Positions 1 to 11,653 of a DNA stretch of 64,000 bases are shown piece by piece. The DNA is from Bombardia bombarda (taxonomy: Eukaryota > Ascomycota > Sordariomycetes > Sordariales > Lasiosphaeriaceae). Every line of letters starts with the position of its first letter. Position 1 is the first letter of the stretch. The notes beneath the pieces were generated by a model that saw only the letters and a list, made by a program, of their open reading frames with translations, made no database searches and was not told the origin of the DNA. The stretch lies in assembly GCA_030512295.1 (NCBI GenBank), contig JAULSR010000006.1, positions 868,001 through 932,000 of the forward strand, written 5' to 3'. Made by a program: the position numbers and the translations under genes.

Positions 1-2
1 TC

Positions 3-887
3 GCCGACGACACGTACACCGAGTCGTACATCTCCACCATCGGCGTCGACTTTGTACGTATTTCTCTACGATGTCAGACCGCGAGGACGACGATCAAACA
101 TCAACCAGTCAGTCGACAAGGGGCATGTGTGCTAACGAGTGGACGCAGAAAATCCGGACGATCGAGCTCGATGGCAAGACAGTCAAGCTTCAGATTGTAA
201 GCTGACCTCCCCCCGTCTGCCCCTTTCCCCGCTTTTCTGGCTTCAGACGATTTTTTTGATTTTTTTTGGAGAAAAAGATGAGGATACGATGGGCGATTCG
301 ATAAGAAGGGGTGTTGGGAGATGAATGATGAATGGATATTGGTTGGACTGGACTGGATTGGAGTAGATGGACGGACCGATGGGCTAACAAGAAACAATTA
401 TAGTGGGATACCGCGGGCCAAGAACGCTTCCGCACCATCACATCGTCGTACTACCGGGGCGCCCACGGCATCTGCGTCGTCTACGACGTGACCGACATGG
501 ACAGCTTCAACAACGTCAAGCAGTGGCTGCAGGAGATTGACAGATATGCCACCGAGGGCGTCAACAAGCTGCTGGTGGGCAACAAGAGCGATATGTCGGA
601 CAAGAAGGTGGTTGATTACACAGTTGCCAAGGTACGTCTCACTACCTCACTAATATCACATGGGCGATACTAAACCTCGTTGATAGGAATTCGCCGACTC
701 CCTCGGCATCCCCTTCCTCGAGACTTCGGCCAAGAACGCCAGCAACGTTGAGCAGGCCTTCTTGACGATGGCGCGCCAGATCAAGGAGCGCATGGGCAGC
801 AGCATCGCCACCAACAACACGAAAGCCAGCGTTAATGTCTCGCCTGGCCAGGGCGTGAGCAACAACCAGTCGGGCGGCTGCTGCTAG
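3..887 (+). CDS. ypt1: Ypt1/Rab1 small GTPase, 3' part (5' end outside window)
   Basis: Rab GTPase that controls ER-to-Golgi and intra-Golgi vesicle tethering on Golgi membranes. Four exons are visible: 3-53, 149-196, 404-631 and 687-887. All three introns have GT/AG ends, with GCTAAC branch sites at about 131 and 382. About 175 codons are present; the family is near 203 residues, so roughly 28 N-terminal residues including the P-loop are missing, and bases 1-2 belong to a split codon. Visible motifs are the switch I effector segment ([10 protein letters not shown]), the G3 box WDTAGQERF, the G4 box NKSD, the G5 box ETSAK and a C-terminal GGCC double-cysteine prenylation signal. The effector loop and the linker [17 protein letters not shown] are Ypt1/Rab1-type rather than Sec4- or Ypt31-type. 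The next gene downstream, Vti1, works in the same trafficking pathway. Confidence 0.95.
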
Positions 888-3033
888 AGAATGGCTGGAT
901 GATGGAGGGGGTGTATGTGGGATGGAATGATGTGGAAAGAGTGTAGTTACTTACTTACACTCGGTGTTCTTTTTTTTTTTTTAATATTTCTACGGCTTTT
1001 TCTTTTTCCTCTCTTGCATCGGTTGGTTTCTGCTCCTGCTGCCTCTTGCTGCTGTGGATGGAGAGTTTGTCTCTCCGTGAGTGTGCGATTGTTTGTATTG
1101 TTTTTGACGGGCTCTGGCTGGTTGGTTGGTTGGGATGGGGCGGGTGGGCTGGCTGGGATGCACTGAGCTGAGGCTGGTTGAACTGGACTAGGGCTAGAGC
1201 TTTAGTGATGCTTTGCTGCCGTGCTTTTTTTGAGTCCCTGAACAGCTACCGCTACTACTACCAAGTGCTACTTGTTGCTAGCTCTCATTTTGTGGGCCGT
1301 TGCTCAGAGAGGAAGGGGATGGAGTATACGCAAACATACACACACACACTTACTCATTGTTGGCTGCCGTTGTTTGATTTTTCATTGGTTTTTTTTTTTT
1401 TCTTTTTCGTTTTTAGGGGTTTGGTTAGACTGTTTATTTTCGGGGTTTCTGCCTGCCTACCTGCCCACCTTACCTTTACATACCTGTCTATCTATCTATC
1501 TACTCATCGAACCTATTGCTCGGGAGCTTGATGACTTGTTGATTGGGGAGGTGGGTGTGGTGGGTAAGCGTTGAGTGCAGGAGGGGAGAGAGGAGGCGGG
1601 AGAGGAAGGGGAAGAGAGGAGAGTTATGGATAGAGATGGGGACCGATGAGGCAAAGCAGTAGCAAGTAGCAGGAGTAAGTAATGGGAGCAGAAGCAGGAA
1701 CAATAGGAGGGACTTGAGCAATATCGGCAGTACCTGACATAATAACTCTGACGGTTTCTCAGATGGTCTCATATCTCAGGTAGCCAATATCGGGCGCGGG
1801 TGCGTACTGCGAGACTCGACTAGACAGACCCTCCTATTTGCGTTTGTCAGGTCAGCTCTGTTCGCCATGTTGGATTTTATTGTGACTTGACCTGGCCTGA
1901 TCAGTGTAGGTCAGGTGGTCCGATCAAGTCGGCGTATTGTGCTGGATTCTGTTATTCAGTTTTGCTACCCTTACCCTATCGAATTACTGAGTTACGCTGG
2001 GCTGAGGTGACCGTCATCGCCATTACATCTCTTTCGTGAGCTGAAGTGATGATGCTTAACAAGAAGAAGGACGGATATCTAAGCAGACAAGACCACATTG
2101 GGTCATATGCCAATACGCATGCCCCCAGAGTGATCCCTTGGATAGGCGCAATCATTTCTGTTACACGGGCTTCCACTCGCTAACGCGAAAGTTTGCTGTG
2201 CCCAGGCACCGACCGATAAGTCCAGTCGATAAGTCCAGTCACTAAGCATTGCAGATTGATGACGGACGCAATCAACGCTACTCAAGACATTCGGCGCACG
2301 TCATCTTCTCCCAATCTACAGGCAGATGCATTCTAGATAAATCACTGCAAACATGTCGAGGCCAAACGGGATTGCATACTTGCTGAGTAGTAGTAGCAAT
2401 TCTTAGGACGCCGTCCGAAGTATTTCTCTGCCCGGTTATTACAACTGCGATGTCCACAGAGGGAGTTCTAGACATCGAGCCTGTTATCTGCCGTCCCCGG
2501 GGTGTTAAGTAATAGCGAAAAAAAGAAGAAGAAAATGGAGGAAAGATTAGGTTTCAGTTTTGGCGTTTAAATATGGACAAGTGCTCGAGAATTTGCCAAG
2601 CGTGCACGTGCTAACGCCTCACTCACTGGCTGACCGACTGCATTTGGAATCGAATGGCCCTTATTAGTGGCGGTGGCTGCGACACAACTCTTGTTTCTGG
2701 TAGGTTAATCCCTGTCACTAACCCGCCGCCCGGGGCTAGGCCAGGAACTGCAACTTGCGTCGTCAGAAGCCAAGGCCAGGCGGCAGGTTAGAGATGGTAT
2801 GGTTCAACTTAGCTAATCAAGCCAACCTATCACCCACCACCTGCGACTTGACGAACGGCCGACCGCATTGCATCAGCAGCAGCGCATCCGATTGCAACTC
2901 AGCAACAGAAAGAAACAAGCCCAGGAGCGGGATATCGAGCGACTTTTTAAATTCAAACCACCACCAAACCATCAACCATATCCGCCATCTCTGTCATCAT
3001 CCATTATCCATCTCCAAATACAAGATAGCCAAA
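888..3033. other. intergenic region between ypt1 and vti1
   Basis: About 2.1 kb without a supported gene. It should hold the ypt1 3' UTR and the vti1 promoter and leader. The first half is T-rich with homopolymer runs near 970 and 1390 and a short TATC repeat near 1490. Short open frames here have no recognisable motif and no coding-like third-position bias. Confidence 0.6.
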
Positions 3034-3819
3034 ATGTCCAACCCCCTCGACACCGAAGCCGGCACCGAGCTCTTCAGCTCCTACGAGGCCGAATACAAGC
3101 TCGTCCAAGCCGACCTCACCCAAAAGCTCGACCAGATTCACGACCTCTCCGGCGAACCCCGCAAGTCCGTCCTCTCGCAGGCCGACCGCGCGCTCGAAGA
3201 AGCCGCCGAGCTGCTCGACCAGATGCAGCTCGAGAAGCAAAACGTGCCCTCGTCCGCCCGCACCAAGCTCAACCAGCGCCTGCGCAACTACCAGACCGAC
3301 GTCGACGGCTACCGCCGCAAGCTGCGCCAGCTCTCCGACGACCGCGCCGCCCTCTTTGGCGGCCGCTACAGCGACAACCCCTCTGGCGACCTCAACAACG
3401 GCGCAGGGCGGAGGGGCGACGGCGGTGACGTCCAGCTCGAGCAGCGCCAGCAGCTGCTCAGCGGGACCGACCGGCTGGACCGCAGCACGCAGCGCCTGCG
3501 CGCGAGCCAGGCGCTCGCCAACGAGACCGAGGCGATTGGGGCCAGCACGCTGGCGGACCTGCATCGCCAGCGCGAGACGATCCAGCACACGACGGATATC
3601 ATGCTCGAGAGCGAGGGATATGTGGACAGGAGCGTCAAGACGCTGAGGGGTATGGCGCGTAGGTACTGTACAGGTCTTGTCCTGCTTTGTTTCTTTTGAT
3701 AGCTGTGCTGACTGGTGGACTGAAATAATAGGATGGCTACAAATCGGGTGATTACCATCGCCATCATCACCATCTTGGTGCTGCTCATTATTGCGGTTAT
3801 TTTCAGCAAGTTTAGATGA
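3034..3819 (+). CDS. vti1: Vti1-type SNARE protein
   Basis: Qb-SNARE used in Golgi, endosomal and vacuolar fusion. Exons are 3034-3662 and 3732-3819 (238 aa); the 69-nt intron has donor GTACTG, branch GCTGAC and acceptor ATAG. The start ATG follows AAA at -3 and begins a typical Vti1 N-terminus (LFSSYEAEYKLVQADL). Residues 1-100 form the Vti1 N-terminal helical domain, about 150-210 the SNARE heptad helix ending in KTLRGMARR, and the last about 20 residues a tail anchor (ITIAIITILVLLIIAVIF) followed by SKFR. The frame opens further upstream without an ATG that makes family sense, so this start is preferred. The intron falls exactly before the tail-anchor exon, so failure to splice would give a soluble SNARE. 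Neighbours ypt1 and sec17 are functionally related. Confidence 0.95.
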
Positions 3820-4548
3820 GAGGGATGATTCTTTAGGCGAGCGTGTGTATAAGACACGCTGAGAGAAACACATATGGCATGCATTTGGAATCCGGACGGT
3901 TGTTCACGGCGTTTGTTGCCCCCTTCTTTCATTCTTTTTCGTTTTGTTTTGTTTTGTTTGGTTGCGGTTGCGGTTGCGGTTGCTGGGTCGGCGGATAAGT
4001 AATGCGGGTAGGGCAAGGTAATTATAGGTCTTCCTGTCCTTTTTGTTTGATTAAGCCTGGCGAGACGGGGGGTGAGAGTTCGACGAGTGGAAGCGCAGAA
4101 TTGTTGAATCAGTAATGTAAAATACACAACTTTTTTGGATGGCTCAAATGATTGCCTACCTGTCGCACACACGCACGAGAAGATACGCACGACTGCAATG
4201 GTCATCAGGACACATGCACGTATTATAAACTGATCAGAGGCTTATCTCATTTTACTTCGCTCATATAGACAATTCACCAACCCTAACAACTACCAAACGA
4301 GTTTGACGTGATGGCGTTATAGCCAGGCAGCACAGGGAGAAGAAAGGAGGGTTTCCTGTTTTAGACCGCCCCTATATACCCGTCCTTAACAGACCTCTCT
4401 CCTCTAGCAGCATGAAATAAACGAATTAAAGCATTGCAAAACAAAACAAACAAAACCAGCCATCTAACAGCTCATTGTCAGCTAAAATAGGCAACTAACA
4501 TAGCGAAAACCCACACTTTATCTAACCCTCAATAACGACCGGGTCTGT
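3820..4548. other. convergent intergenic region vti1/rrp12
   Basis: About 730 nt between the two facing stop codons. It holds both 3' UTRs and simple T- and G-rich repeats near 3940-3985. No gene is supported. Confidence 0.6.
3942..3983. repeat. TTTTG run followed by a GGTTGC hexanucleotide array
   Basis: Several TTTTG units (about 3942-3959) run directly into four perfect copies of GGTTGC (3960-3983). It lies in the vti1 3' region. The same hexamer on the opposite strand (GCAACC) recurs at 25164-25183. Confidence 0.8.
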
Positions 4549-7500
4549 CTAATTCCTCCCTCTGCCCCTCCCCTTCCCTATCCCTCCACCCATCGTCGGC
4601 CCCCGCTGCCTATCATCTCCCAATCCCCTCCTGCCAGAGGCAATTCCTCCTCTGCCGCCTCTCCCACCCCTATCACCACCACCTCTACTGCTAAACCCCC
4701 TTCCACCGCCACCGCCACCGCCCCTATCACCAAACCCTCCTCTACCTCTCCCACCACCAAACCCACCACCACCTCTATCACCACCAAACCCACCACCACC
4801 ACCACCTCTACCTCTCCCACCAAACCCGCCCCTATCACCTCCACCAAATCCCCCTCTACCCCTACCACCTCTCCCACCCCTCCCTCCATTCCTCGAATCA
4901 TCAAGCTTCGCTTTGATCGCCCTCGCCGCCCCCTCATCAATATCCATCCCGTCGTCCTCATCGTCGTCATTGTCCCCCTTCCGCGCCGAGTTGGACCACT
5001 TCAACTTGCCCTTCAGCCCCCTCCTCGGCGCGTCCTTGCCTCGCAACGCATTGACATAGGCACCAACACCGCTCTCCTCCCCGCCATTCCCACCATCCAC
5101 ATCCATCATGGTATCGTCTCCATCCTCCTTATCACCCAGAATAAGCTTGCCATCCAAGTCCATCTTGGCCTTGGACTTTGTCGGCCGCCTCATCTTCATA
5201 GGCTTAGTCGACGAGATATTCGCCAGCGCGTTGCGCCCCAGCAAATCGAGCGGCTCCTCCTCGTCCTCGAGGATGTAGGCGTCGCCGCCCTTGTGGCCCG
5301 CCTTCTTATTATTATTCGACTTGCCCACCATCTCGCTGTCCGAGTCGTCAGAGTGCTCCGCGCCAGAGTCCTCGCTGCTGTACAGCGCCTGGTCGTACTC
5401 GCTCTCGAACCTGCTCGTGCGCTTGGCGCCATTCGCCGCACCGCCCTCCTCCTCGCCGTCCTCGCCCTCCTTAGCAGACTCCTTCTTCCTCTTGTTGCGC
5501 TCCTTAGTCTTGCGAATATTGGTAATGAGCTTCTTGTCGTCTTCGGGGCAGTACTTAGTCACCACCTCGAAGCCAAATCTGCGCAGCATTCTCTCGATGA
5601 TATGCTTCACCTTGGCGCGGAAGTGGCCCTTGTGCTCGTGGCTCCAGACCATGACGTTGGGGATAAGAGTAGCGAGACGGGGCAGCATCAGGTCGGTAGG
5701 CAGACTGATGATGCACACCTTGACGAAACCAAGAACGCTCTTGACAATCTCGCGGTTGTTGGACGTCAAGAAGAGATCCATGGTCTGAACCAGATCCGCC
5801 ATGGTCTCTGTGCTCAGATCCTCACGGAACTCGTACAGGATGCGCGTGATGGCTGTGATGGAGGCCGAGATCATGTGGGGTGTGCTGCCAGCAAGACCGG
5901 CACTGACCATGGTGATGTACTCCTCAATGGAAGCGGGCGCCATCGGCGCGTCCGCGGGCATGTGAGGGACCTTGCTGTTGTCGATAAAGGAGCCTTCGGC
6001 ACCGGCAAGTGTGTTACCCATGAGTACAAGGACATCAAAAGCGGCCGTGCGTGCCTTCTCGTTGTTCTCCTTGCAGCTGATGACAACCTCAGAGAGAATA
6101 GCGGGAATGAAATGCAGCGAGGTCTTGGGGATGAAGGGGATCAGGGCAGCAATCGCAGCCAGGCGGTCACGCCTGGCAGGCGACGATACCTTCTCAGCAC
6201 TGGACAGAAGCAGGCCCTGAAGCTCCTCATGTCTGAGCTCAAGAGCAGCCTGTCCCAGAGGTGAGTCAGCCAAACGGGGAATCAGCTTATAAGCCTTCTT
6301 CTGCAGTTGAGGGTCGTCGTCCTTATTGATAACGACCGAGGCAATCTTGAAAAGAGCCTCAAAACTCTCTCTGGGGAGGTAAATGGACATGGTAACCACA
6401 AGGTCCATGAGTGTGTGCGACGTAGAGGGGAGCTCGTCCTGGGTCTTCTTTGTCTTCTGCTTAACAAACTTGTCGGGGATTATGGCAAGAGCTTCGGCGA
6501 GCTTCTCGCACACCAGATCGAACGTCTCCGTAAGACGCTCCGCGGGTATAATGCTGAGGAAGGCGTTGATAGTCTGCAAGACTGGGCCCCGCTTCTGGGG
6601 CAGGGTGGTGCTGTAGACGTTGAAAAGAACAGCCAGGAAGTCAGCGGCAAAGGTGACTCCAAGGTACTCAAGGTTCTTCTGGGCCATCTCCTTGGTGACT
6701 CTGCTCTGCAGGACCATCTCATCCTCCTCCGTGGCCGTCGCAATAGCCTGGTTAGACTCAACCATAGTCTTAAGCGCACGGCAGATATCCAAGCGCAGCT
6801 CCGTATGCTCGTACAGCAGGTTGGTCAGCATCTCGGCGAACTGTTGGTCAAAAGCCTCGGAAATATCCAGCGGCAGGTCGCAGTAACCGGGAAGGATGGA
6901 CCAAATCTGTTGCACTACCGTCTCGTAGATCTTGATCTCCATCGTCTTCTCGCCAGCGTGCTCCAGTACGCGCTGGAACATCATGGCGCTCAAAGGCACC
7001 AACTCACTCTTAAAGTGAGCGAGGTTGGTGTTTGAGACGTAATCGCGGAGGAGGGGCAACATCCAGGCCCTTCCAGGTTCGCCTCTTACGGGCTTCGCTA
7101 GGTTGAGGGGCAAGACACTGAGTACGGCCCCGGGGCCCATAGCTCTGATAGCCTTTCCGAGCACCTCGTCGGCCTCCTGCTTTCCGGTAAACGAGTCGTT
7201 GCCACGCATGTCGCCAATGCTCTTGACCACGCCAAGAAGGTATGGCGCAGCTCTCCAGCGCAGGCCGTCGAACATAGATCCGATAACATTAAAAGTCTCG
7301 AGCCATGCTGCCTGGAACTTGACTGTGAGCAGGCCCTCAGCAACATTTACCAGCTGCTGGATGACCTTCTCGTCGTATACAGACGGGTCTAGAAGAACCG
7401 ACGTGGGAATGCAGTTGGCCATAAACGAGACCAGGCACTCCGATGCCGAGATTCTGATATTCTTCGCCTCAGATTCAAGGTATCCCGAGACCATAGTAAA

Positions 7501-8618
7501 GGGGTCCACAAGTCCTTGGAATGTCTCCTCTGGCGCAATTTGTCCAGAAACATCATAAGCTCTGGAAAGAATGGCGATCCAGGGAGGCAGCAGCTGGGTG
7601 TCGCTAGGAGCAGGGCGCAGCTCCTTGATGATCTCAATCAACCGCGGCAGCTTAGCCGAGGCAACGTCCTCCGCCATACCCTCAAAAATCATCTCAAAAA
7701 CGTCAAAGACAGCGATGCTCATATGCTCGCTTCCTGCCCGTGCGATACCGAGGAGCAGCTCACACAGCGACTCAATCTTCTTGCTGGGCCACCCGCCGCT
7801 GGCCGAGGCGACCGACTTGACGAGCTGCAGCGCGTGGATGAGATCGGGGTCGCCAGTGGCCTCAGGTGCCTTCTTGTTCTTTTTGTCCTCGGCGGCCTTG
7901 TCGGCCAGGACCCGCAGGCTCTGCATGGCCGTCTCGGCGCACATGGACGCGGCTGGGTGGTCGAGAGACGGGCTGGGGGGCGGGTTCTTGAGGATCTTGC
8001 GCAGGGCCTCGAGCGCCCGCTTGCGCACCTTGGGGCGGTGGTCGAGGGAGAGACCGAGGAGGCCACCGACGGCGCGGCGGGGGCCGACCTGGGCTGTGCT
8101 CATCTCCCATGCTGTCGCGTCCTGGGCGAGCAGCAGGTTCTCCAGACATCCGATCGACGACTTGATCAGGGGAGCGTCGACGTCGGATTGCGAGAGGACG
8201 GGGGCCAGGAGGGCCAGGATCTGGGTGAACTTGGCCCGCAGGAGGGGCTCGGGGGTGAAGGGGGTGACGACATCGAGGAGGTAGACGACGGGGGGCGCGA
8301 GGGCCTGGTTGTCGAGGAGGCTGAGAAGGGCTGCGAAGTATGCAGTCGGGCTTGTTGGTGTGTTGCGCTCCTTGAAGGCGGAATCGATGCCCTCGAGCAC
8401 GCCGGCGACCTGGAAGTTGCGGTCAGTTCGGTTCAATTCTCAGTTTCAGGGCCCCAGTTTCTCCGTCTCGGCCACTCGCATCATGAAAGGTACAAAGGAC
8501 CCAAAAAAAAAAAAAAATTCATAGAGTGCGGCCGTACCTGTTTCTGATTTTGCAGATTCGGAGAGCGGATCTTGTCCAGCTTCTCCTGCAGCGTCTGTAT
8601 CGGCGCTGCTGACGCCAT
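4549..8618 (-). CDS. rrp12: Rrp12 ribosome biogenesis and export factor
   Basis: HEAT/ARM-repeat protein of pre-40S and pre-60S maturation and nuclear export. Exon 1 is 8538-8618 (27 codons) and exon 2 is 4549-8409; the 128-nt intron has donor GTACGG, branch AACTGACC and acceptor CCAG. The product is 1313 aa; yeast Rrp12 is 1228. The N-terminus (MASAAPIQTLQEKLDKIRSP) and the NUC173-type helical repeats fit the family. The C-terminal third has a KERNKRKKE basic patch, acidic stretches (DDDEDDGMDIDEG) and, from about residue 1201 to the end, a glycine/arginine-rich GAR domain with many RGG and FGG units. That domain is typical of nucleolar RNA-binding proteins. Large frames on the opposite strand come from the high GC at third positions and are not genes. 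Confidence 0.93.
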
Positions 8619-9260
8619 CTTCACTGTTGAAATTGGCGATATGGTTGGACAGTACTGGGTCTTTCCAGTGTCCGTATCAGTGCAAAAGCGAGAAATTTCA
8701 AAAACTCCCAAAAAGTTGAGCGTTATCAGCGATCAAACCCCACCTGGTGCCGGATAAGGGTCAGCGGAGCTAGAAGAAGCCCGCTAGCAGCAAACCTTAG
8801 GGTTGGCTATGGTAAAAAGTGTCGGCACATTTAATGGACCACAAAGTGTGGAGTTTCTCCAGGTCAGTCCCTGTTAATGTAGATTGTGGATGTGCCAGCC
8901 GCCTGTGCATTGTGCATTCGACGCTTTCTTTAGTTACACCCCAAGCATTCGCCGAGAACAAGTCTCCGGAATAACTTGGGCTTAACTCGTGAAAAGGAAA
9001 ACAATCCGTCCTCATCCATAACAGAGGAAAAGATGTCAATCTCACCAACCTCAACGTAGTAGGAATGCCAGCTCTAGCAGACCACTTCCAGCAGATACAC
9101 ACAGTATAGCAGCAAAGACACGAATCCCAGGTGAACAGATCAACCAATCCCCAATTCCATAAAACGCCATATAAAAGGAAAGAAGAAAAACAAAAACACA
9201 AAAAAGTGCATGCATGCTACTCTTGTTATCCCCCACACCCCCTTCATTTCCTCCCCTGAT
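8619..9260. other. rrp12 promoter / sec17 3' region
   Basis: About 640 nt between the rrp12 start and the sec17 stop, both on the minus strand. On the minus strand, about 65-80 nt upstream of the rrp12 ATG, the sequence TTTTGAAATTTC loosely resembles the yeast ribosome-biogenesis RRPE element. That is a weak match and an inference only. Confidence 0.35.
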
Positions 9261-10400
9261 TCAAGAAAACTCATTATCAGCATCCTCAATCTGGTTCTTG
9301 ATCCGGACCAACATCTCCGTCTTCCACTTGTCGAGCTTGCTCATCTGGTCATAGGCAAACAGCTTGTCGGTGAAGGCCTCTTGGTCGCCGGCGTCGATGG
9401 CCTCGGTCAAATCCATCAGCAACTGGTACTCGCGCTGCTGGGCGAACGATGGGTCCTTTTCCCTGTACTTTTCGATGTTGCGCCGGACGCTGATGAGGTC
9501 CTTGGTCGCCATGGCGGCGATGCCCGCCTTCAAGAAGTACTCCTTGACCGAGTAGCGCATCAGGTTGTTGCTGAGCGACGCGTCCGCCACCTTGTCGTAG
9601 CACTCGATCGCCCTGTAGTAGTCGCCCTCGAGGGCTGAAATGTCGGCCACCTTGAGCCACAGCTTGTTCGCAAGACTAGGAGAGGCGGTGCACGTTAGCG
9701 GCTGATCGCGTGGTGGGTGTGTATATAGGAATACAACATTCAAAAGTGGCAGGGAACAGAACTCACGCGGGCGCATTGTCATCCTCGTACCACCCGGCTG
9801 CCTTATCGTAGCAGTCCAGGGCGCGCTTCCTGTCGCCGATCTCCAGCTCAAACACCTCGCCGGCGTGCTCCTTGTGGGAGGCGGCCCTCCGGAAGTTGCC
9901 CTTGGAGGTGTAGTGGTTGATGGCGACATCGAGGCAGCGCACGGCGTCTTCGGGGAACTCTTTCCTATAGACCTTGAAGGCGTCCACCATGTTGTTCGCC
10001 CCATCGTCGGGCTCGCTCAGCTTGTCTCTGTGCACCTTCGCTGCGCTCTCGAATGCTTTGCCTGACTCCTTGTCTGTTCGAGGGGGCGGTGGTGGTGTCA
10101 AGGTTAGGCTTTCATATCCATGTAGAGATAGATGGGCGCGTTGCCAACTTACATTCCTTGGCCAGCCGGAAGGCGTTGGCGGCCTGGACATAGAGATCGG
10201 CTGCCTGCTGGTACTTGTCTTCCTTGTTACTGAAGAAGCCGAAGCCTCCAGACGCGCTCGCCAGCACCTTGTCTGCCTGTGCCCCTCATCTTTCAGTAAT
10301 GTTCCCATGGATGCCGAGTAAGGAGGGGCAATTTAGGGGGTTTGTATGGCGGGGTCTGTTTGGGGCTGACCTTTTGCACGAGGGAGCGTGGATCCGACAT
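9261..10400 (-). CDS. sec17: Sec17 / alpha-SNAP
   Basis: Adaptor that recruits the Sec18/NSF ATPase to SNARE complexes for disassembly after fusion. Four exons: 10371-10400, 10153-10276, 9767-10073 and 9261-9675. Introns are 94, 79 and 91 nt. The product is 291 aa, against 292 for yeast Sec17. The TPR-like segments (YQQAADLYVQAANAF, RALDCYDKAAGWYEDD, YYRAIECYDKVADASL) and the C-terminal EMLVRIKNQIEDADNEF match the family. Exon 3 was fixed by requiring LAKE-YKESGKAF, which aligns gap-free with yeast LRKE-LNLAGDSF. It acts on the same SNAREs as the nearby Vti1, and it diverges from the GatC-like gene across 480 bp. Confidence 0.95.
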
Positions 10401-10880
10401 TTCGTCTAGGAGCCTGTGTTTTGGTATATGCGATCAAATTGTTGGAATCAACGACAAGTCGCGGTGCAGTGAGTTGTAGATGGCGAGTCTGTTGGCCAGA
10501 GTGTTTCGAGACGCTGCCAGAGCTGGGTACCTGGCGTTTGACACCTAAGACGGCTACGGGCGGCGGGGCGTGAGTGGGTAGTGGGTCATATCGGGCCCTG
10601 TCGATTCATTCAGCTGAAGCTATGACGCCAGCTGTTGCTACGTAACTGCTTATGTCAACTCGTGAAAGTAGGAGGCGCTAGTCCGGATAGAGTTGGCAGT
10701 TGTTCGTCTACTTTGATTAAACGCATCCAACTTCATGCCCGTGTCACTGAAATTGAACTCTCACAAGCTAAGCTCTCACACTGGGAGACACCAACATTAT
10801 ATTCCAGGGACATAAAAGACCACCACGAAAGAAACAAAGACCTGCACCCATAATACCAAACAACAAACGAAATAATCACA
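10401..10880. promoter_or_regulatory. shared divergent promoter region sec17 / GatC-like gene
   Basis: 480 nt separate two divergently transcribed start codons, so both promoters must lie here or overlap the first exons. I see no clear TATA box. No coding frame is supported. Confidence 0.45.
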
Positions 10881-11653
10881 ATGTCCACAACTGGCCCCCT
10901 GTGCCGCAGCTGCAGGCGCATCACCCACTCATCCAGTCGACTCACCACCACCATTCAACATCAAAACTCATCATACACACCCAAACTCACAACTCAACCA
11001 TACTCATCCCTCACCTCCGCCATCACATTCAAAACCCGCTCAACAACCAACGAAACCACCATAGACGTGGCCTCTCTCCTCTCAAAACCAACATGGTCCG
11101 TCCGTTCTCTCCTGCACAGCGACTCAGACTCCAGCTCCAGCTCCAGTTCACCACACCCACAACCAAACCAAGAGGCATCTACAACCTCAACATCAACAAC
11201 AAAAAATAACCAAGACCCAACAACAATAACCCCAACCCAACTCTCCCACCTCCTCCGCCTCTCCGCCCTCCCACCCCCACCACCCCCTCCGCCTCCGCCT
11301 CCATGCTCGCAACCCTCCACTCCCAGCTCCTCTTCGTCCGCGAGATCCAAAAAGTCGACACCACCGCCGTCGAACCCCTGCGCTCCATCCGCGACGAGAC
11401 CGCCGCCGGCCTAGCCGAGGTCGCCATCTCGGTCGACACGCTGCGCGACGCCCTGGCCGCGGAAGACGTCGTCGGCCACTGCAAGCGCCCGCGGCGCCGG
11501 CGCCACGAGCAGCCTGTAGGTGCGTCTGAGGTAGAGAACTGGGATGTCTTGGGGACCGCTTCGGAAAAGGTCGGGCGGTATTTTGTTGTACGGAGTGGGA
11601 AGGGGACGAATTCTGTCGCTAAAGAAAGCGGCGTGGCGGCTATGGGGGAGTGA
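10881..11653 (+). CDS. GatC-like mitochondrial Glu-tRNA(Gln) amidotransferase subunit, frame broken
   Basis: Likely subunit of the mitochondrial amidotransferase that converts Glu-tRNA(Gln) to Gln-tRNA(Gln); fungal genomes call it the GatC-like or Gta3-type subunit. The N-terminal part (10881 to about 11270) reads in one frame: a Ser/Thr-rich presequence-like region, PTWSVRSLL and the GatC motif TQLSHLLRLSALP. The C-terminal part (about 11285-11653) reads in another: MLATLHSQLLFVREIQKVD, VEPLRSIRDE and the ending WDVLGTASEKVGRYFVVRSGK. The frames differ by one base across a C-rich tract. No GT or AG exists between the two conserved blocks, so an intron cannot join them. One missing base would restore the frame. 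This is either a sequence error or a real frameshift; I treat it as an intact gene with doubtful sequence. Confidence 0.75.

Noticed and set aside
1178..1574. Overlapping plus-strand frames downstream of ypt1
   Set aside because: Phe/Leu/Tyr-rich translation of T-rich non-coding DNA, no motif.
5293..8547. Long plus-strand open frames opposite rrp12
   Set aside because: They are mirror frames of the GC-rich rrp12 coding strand and carry no motif; rrp12 itself is clear.
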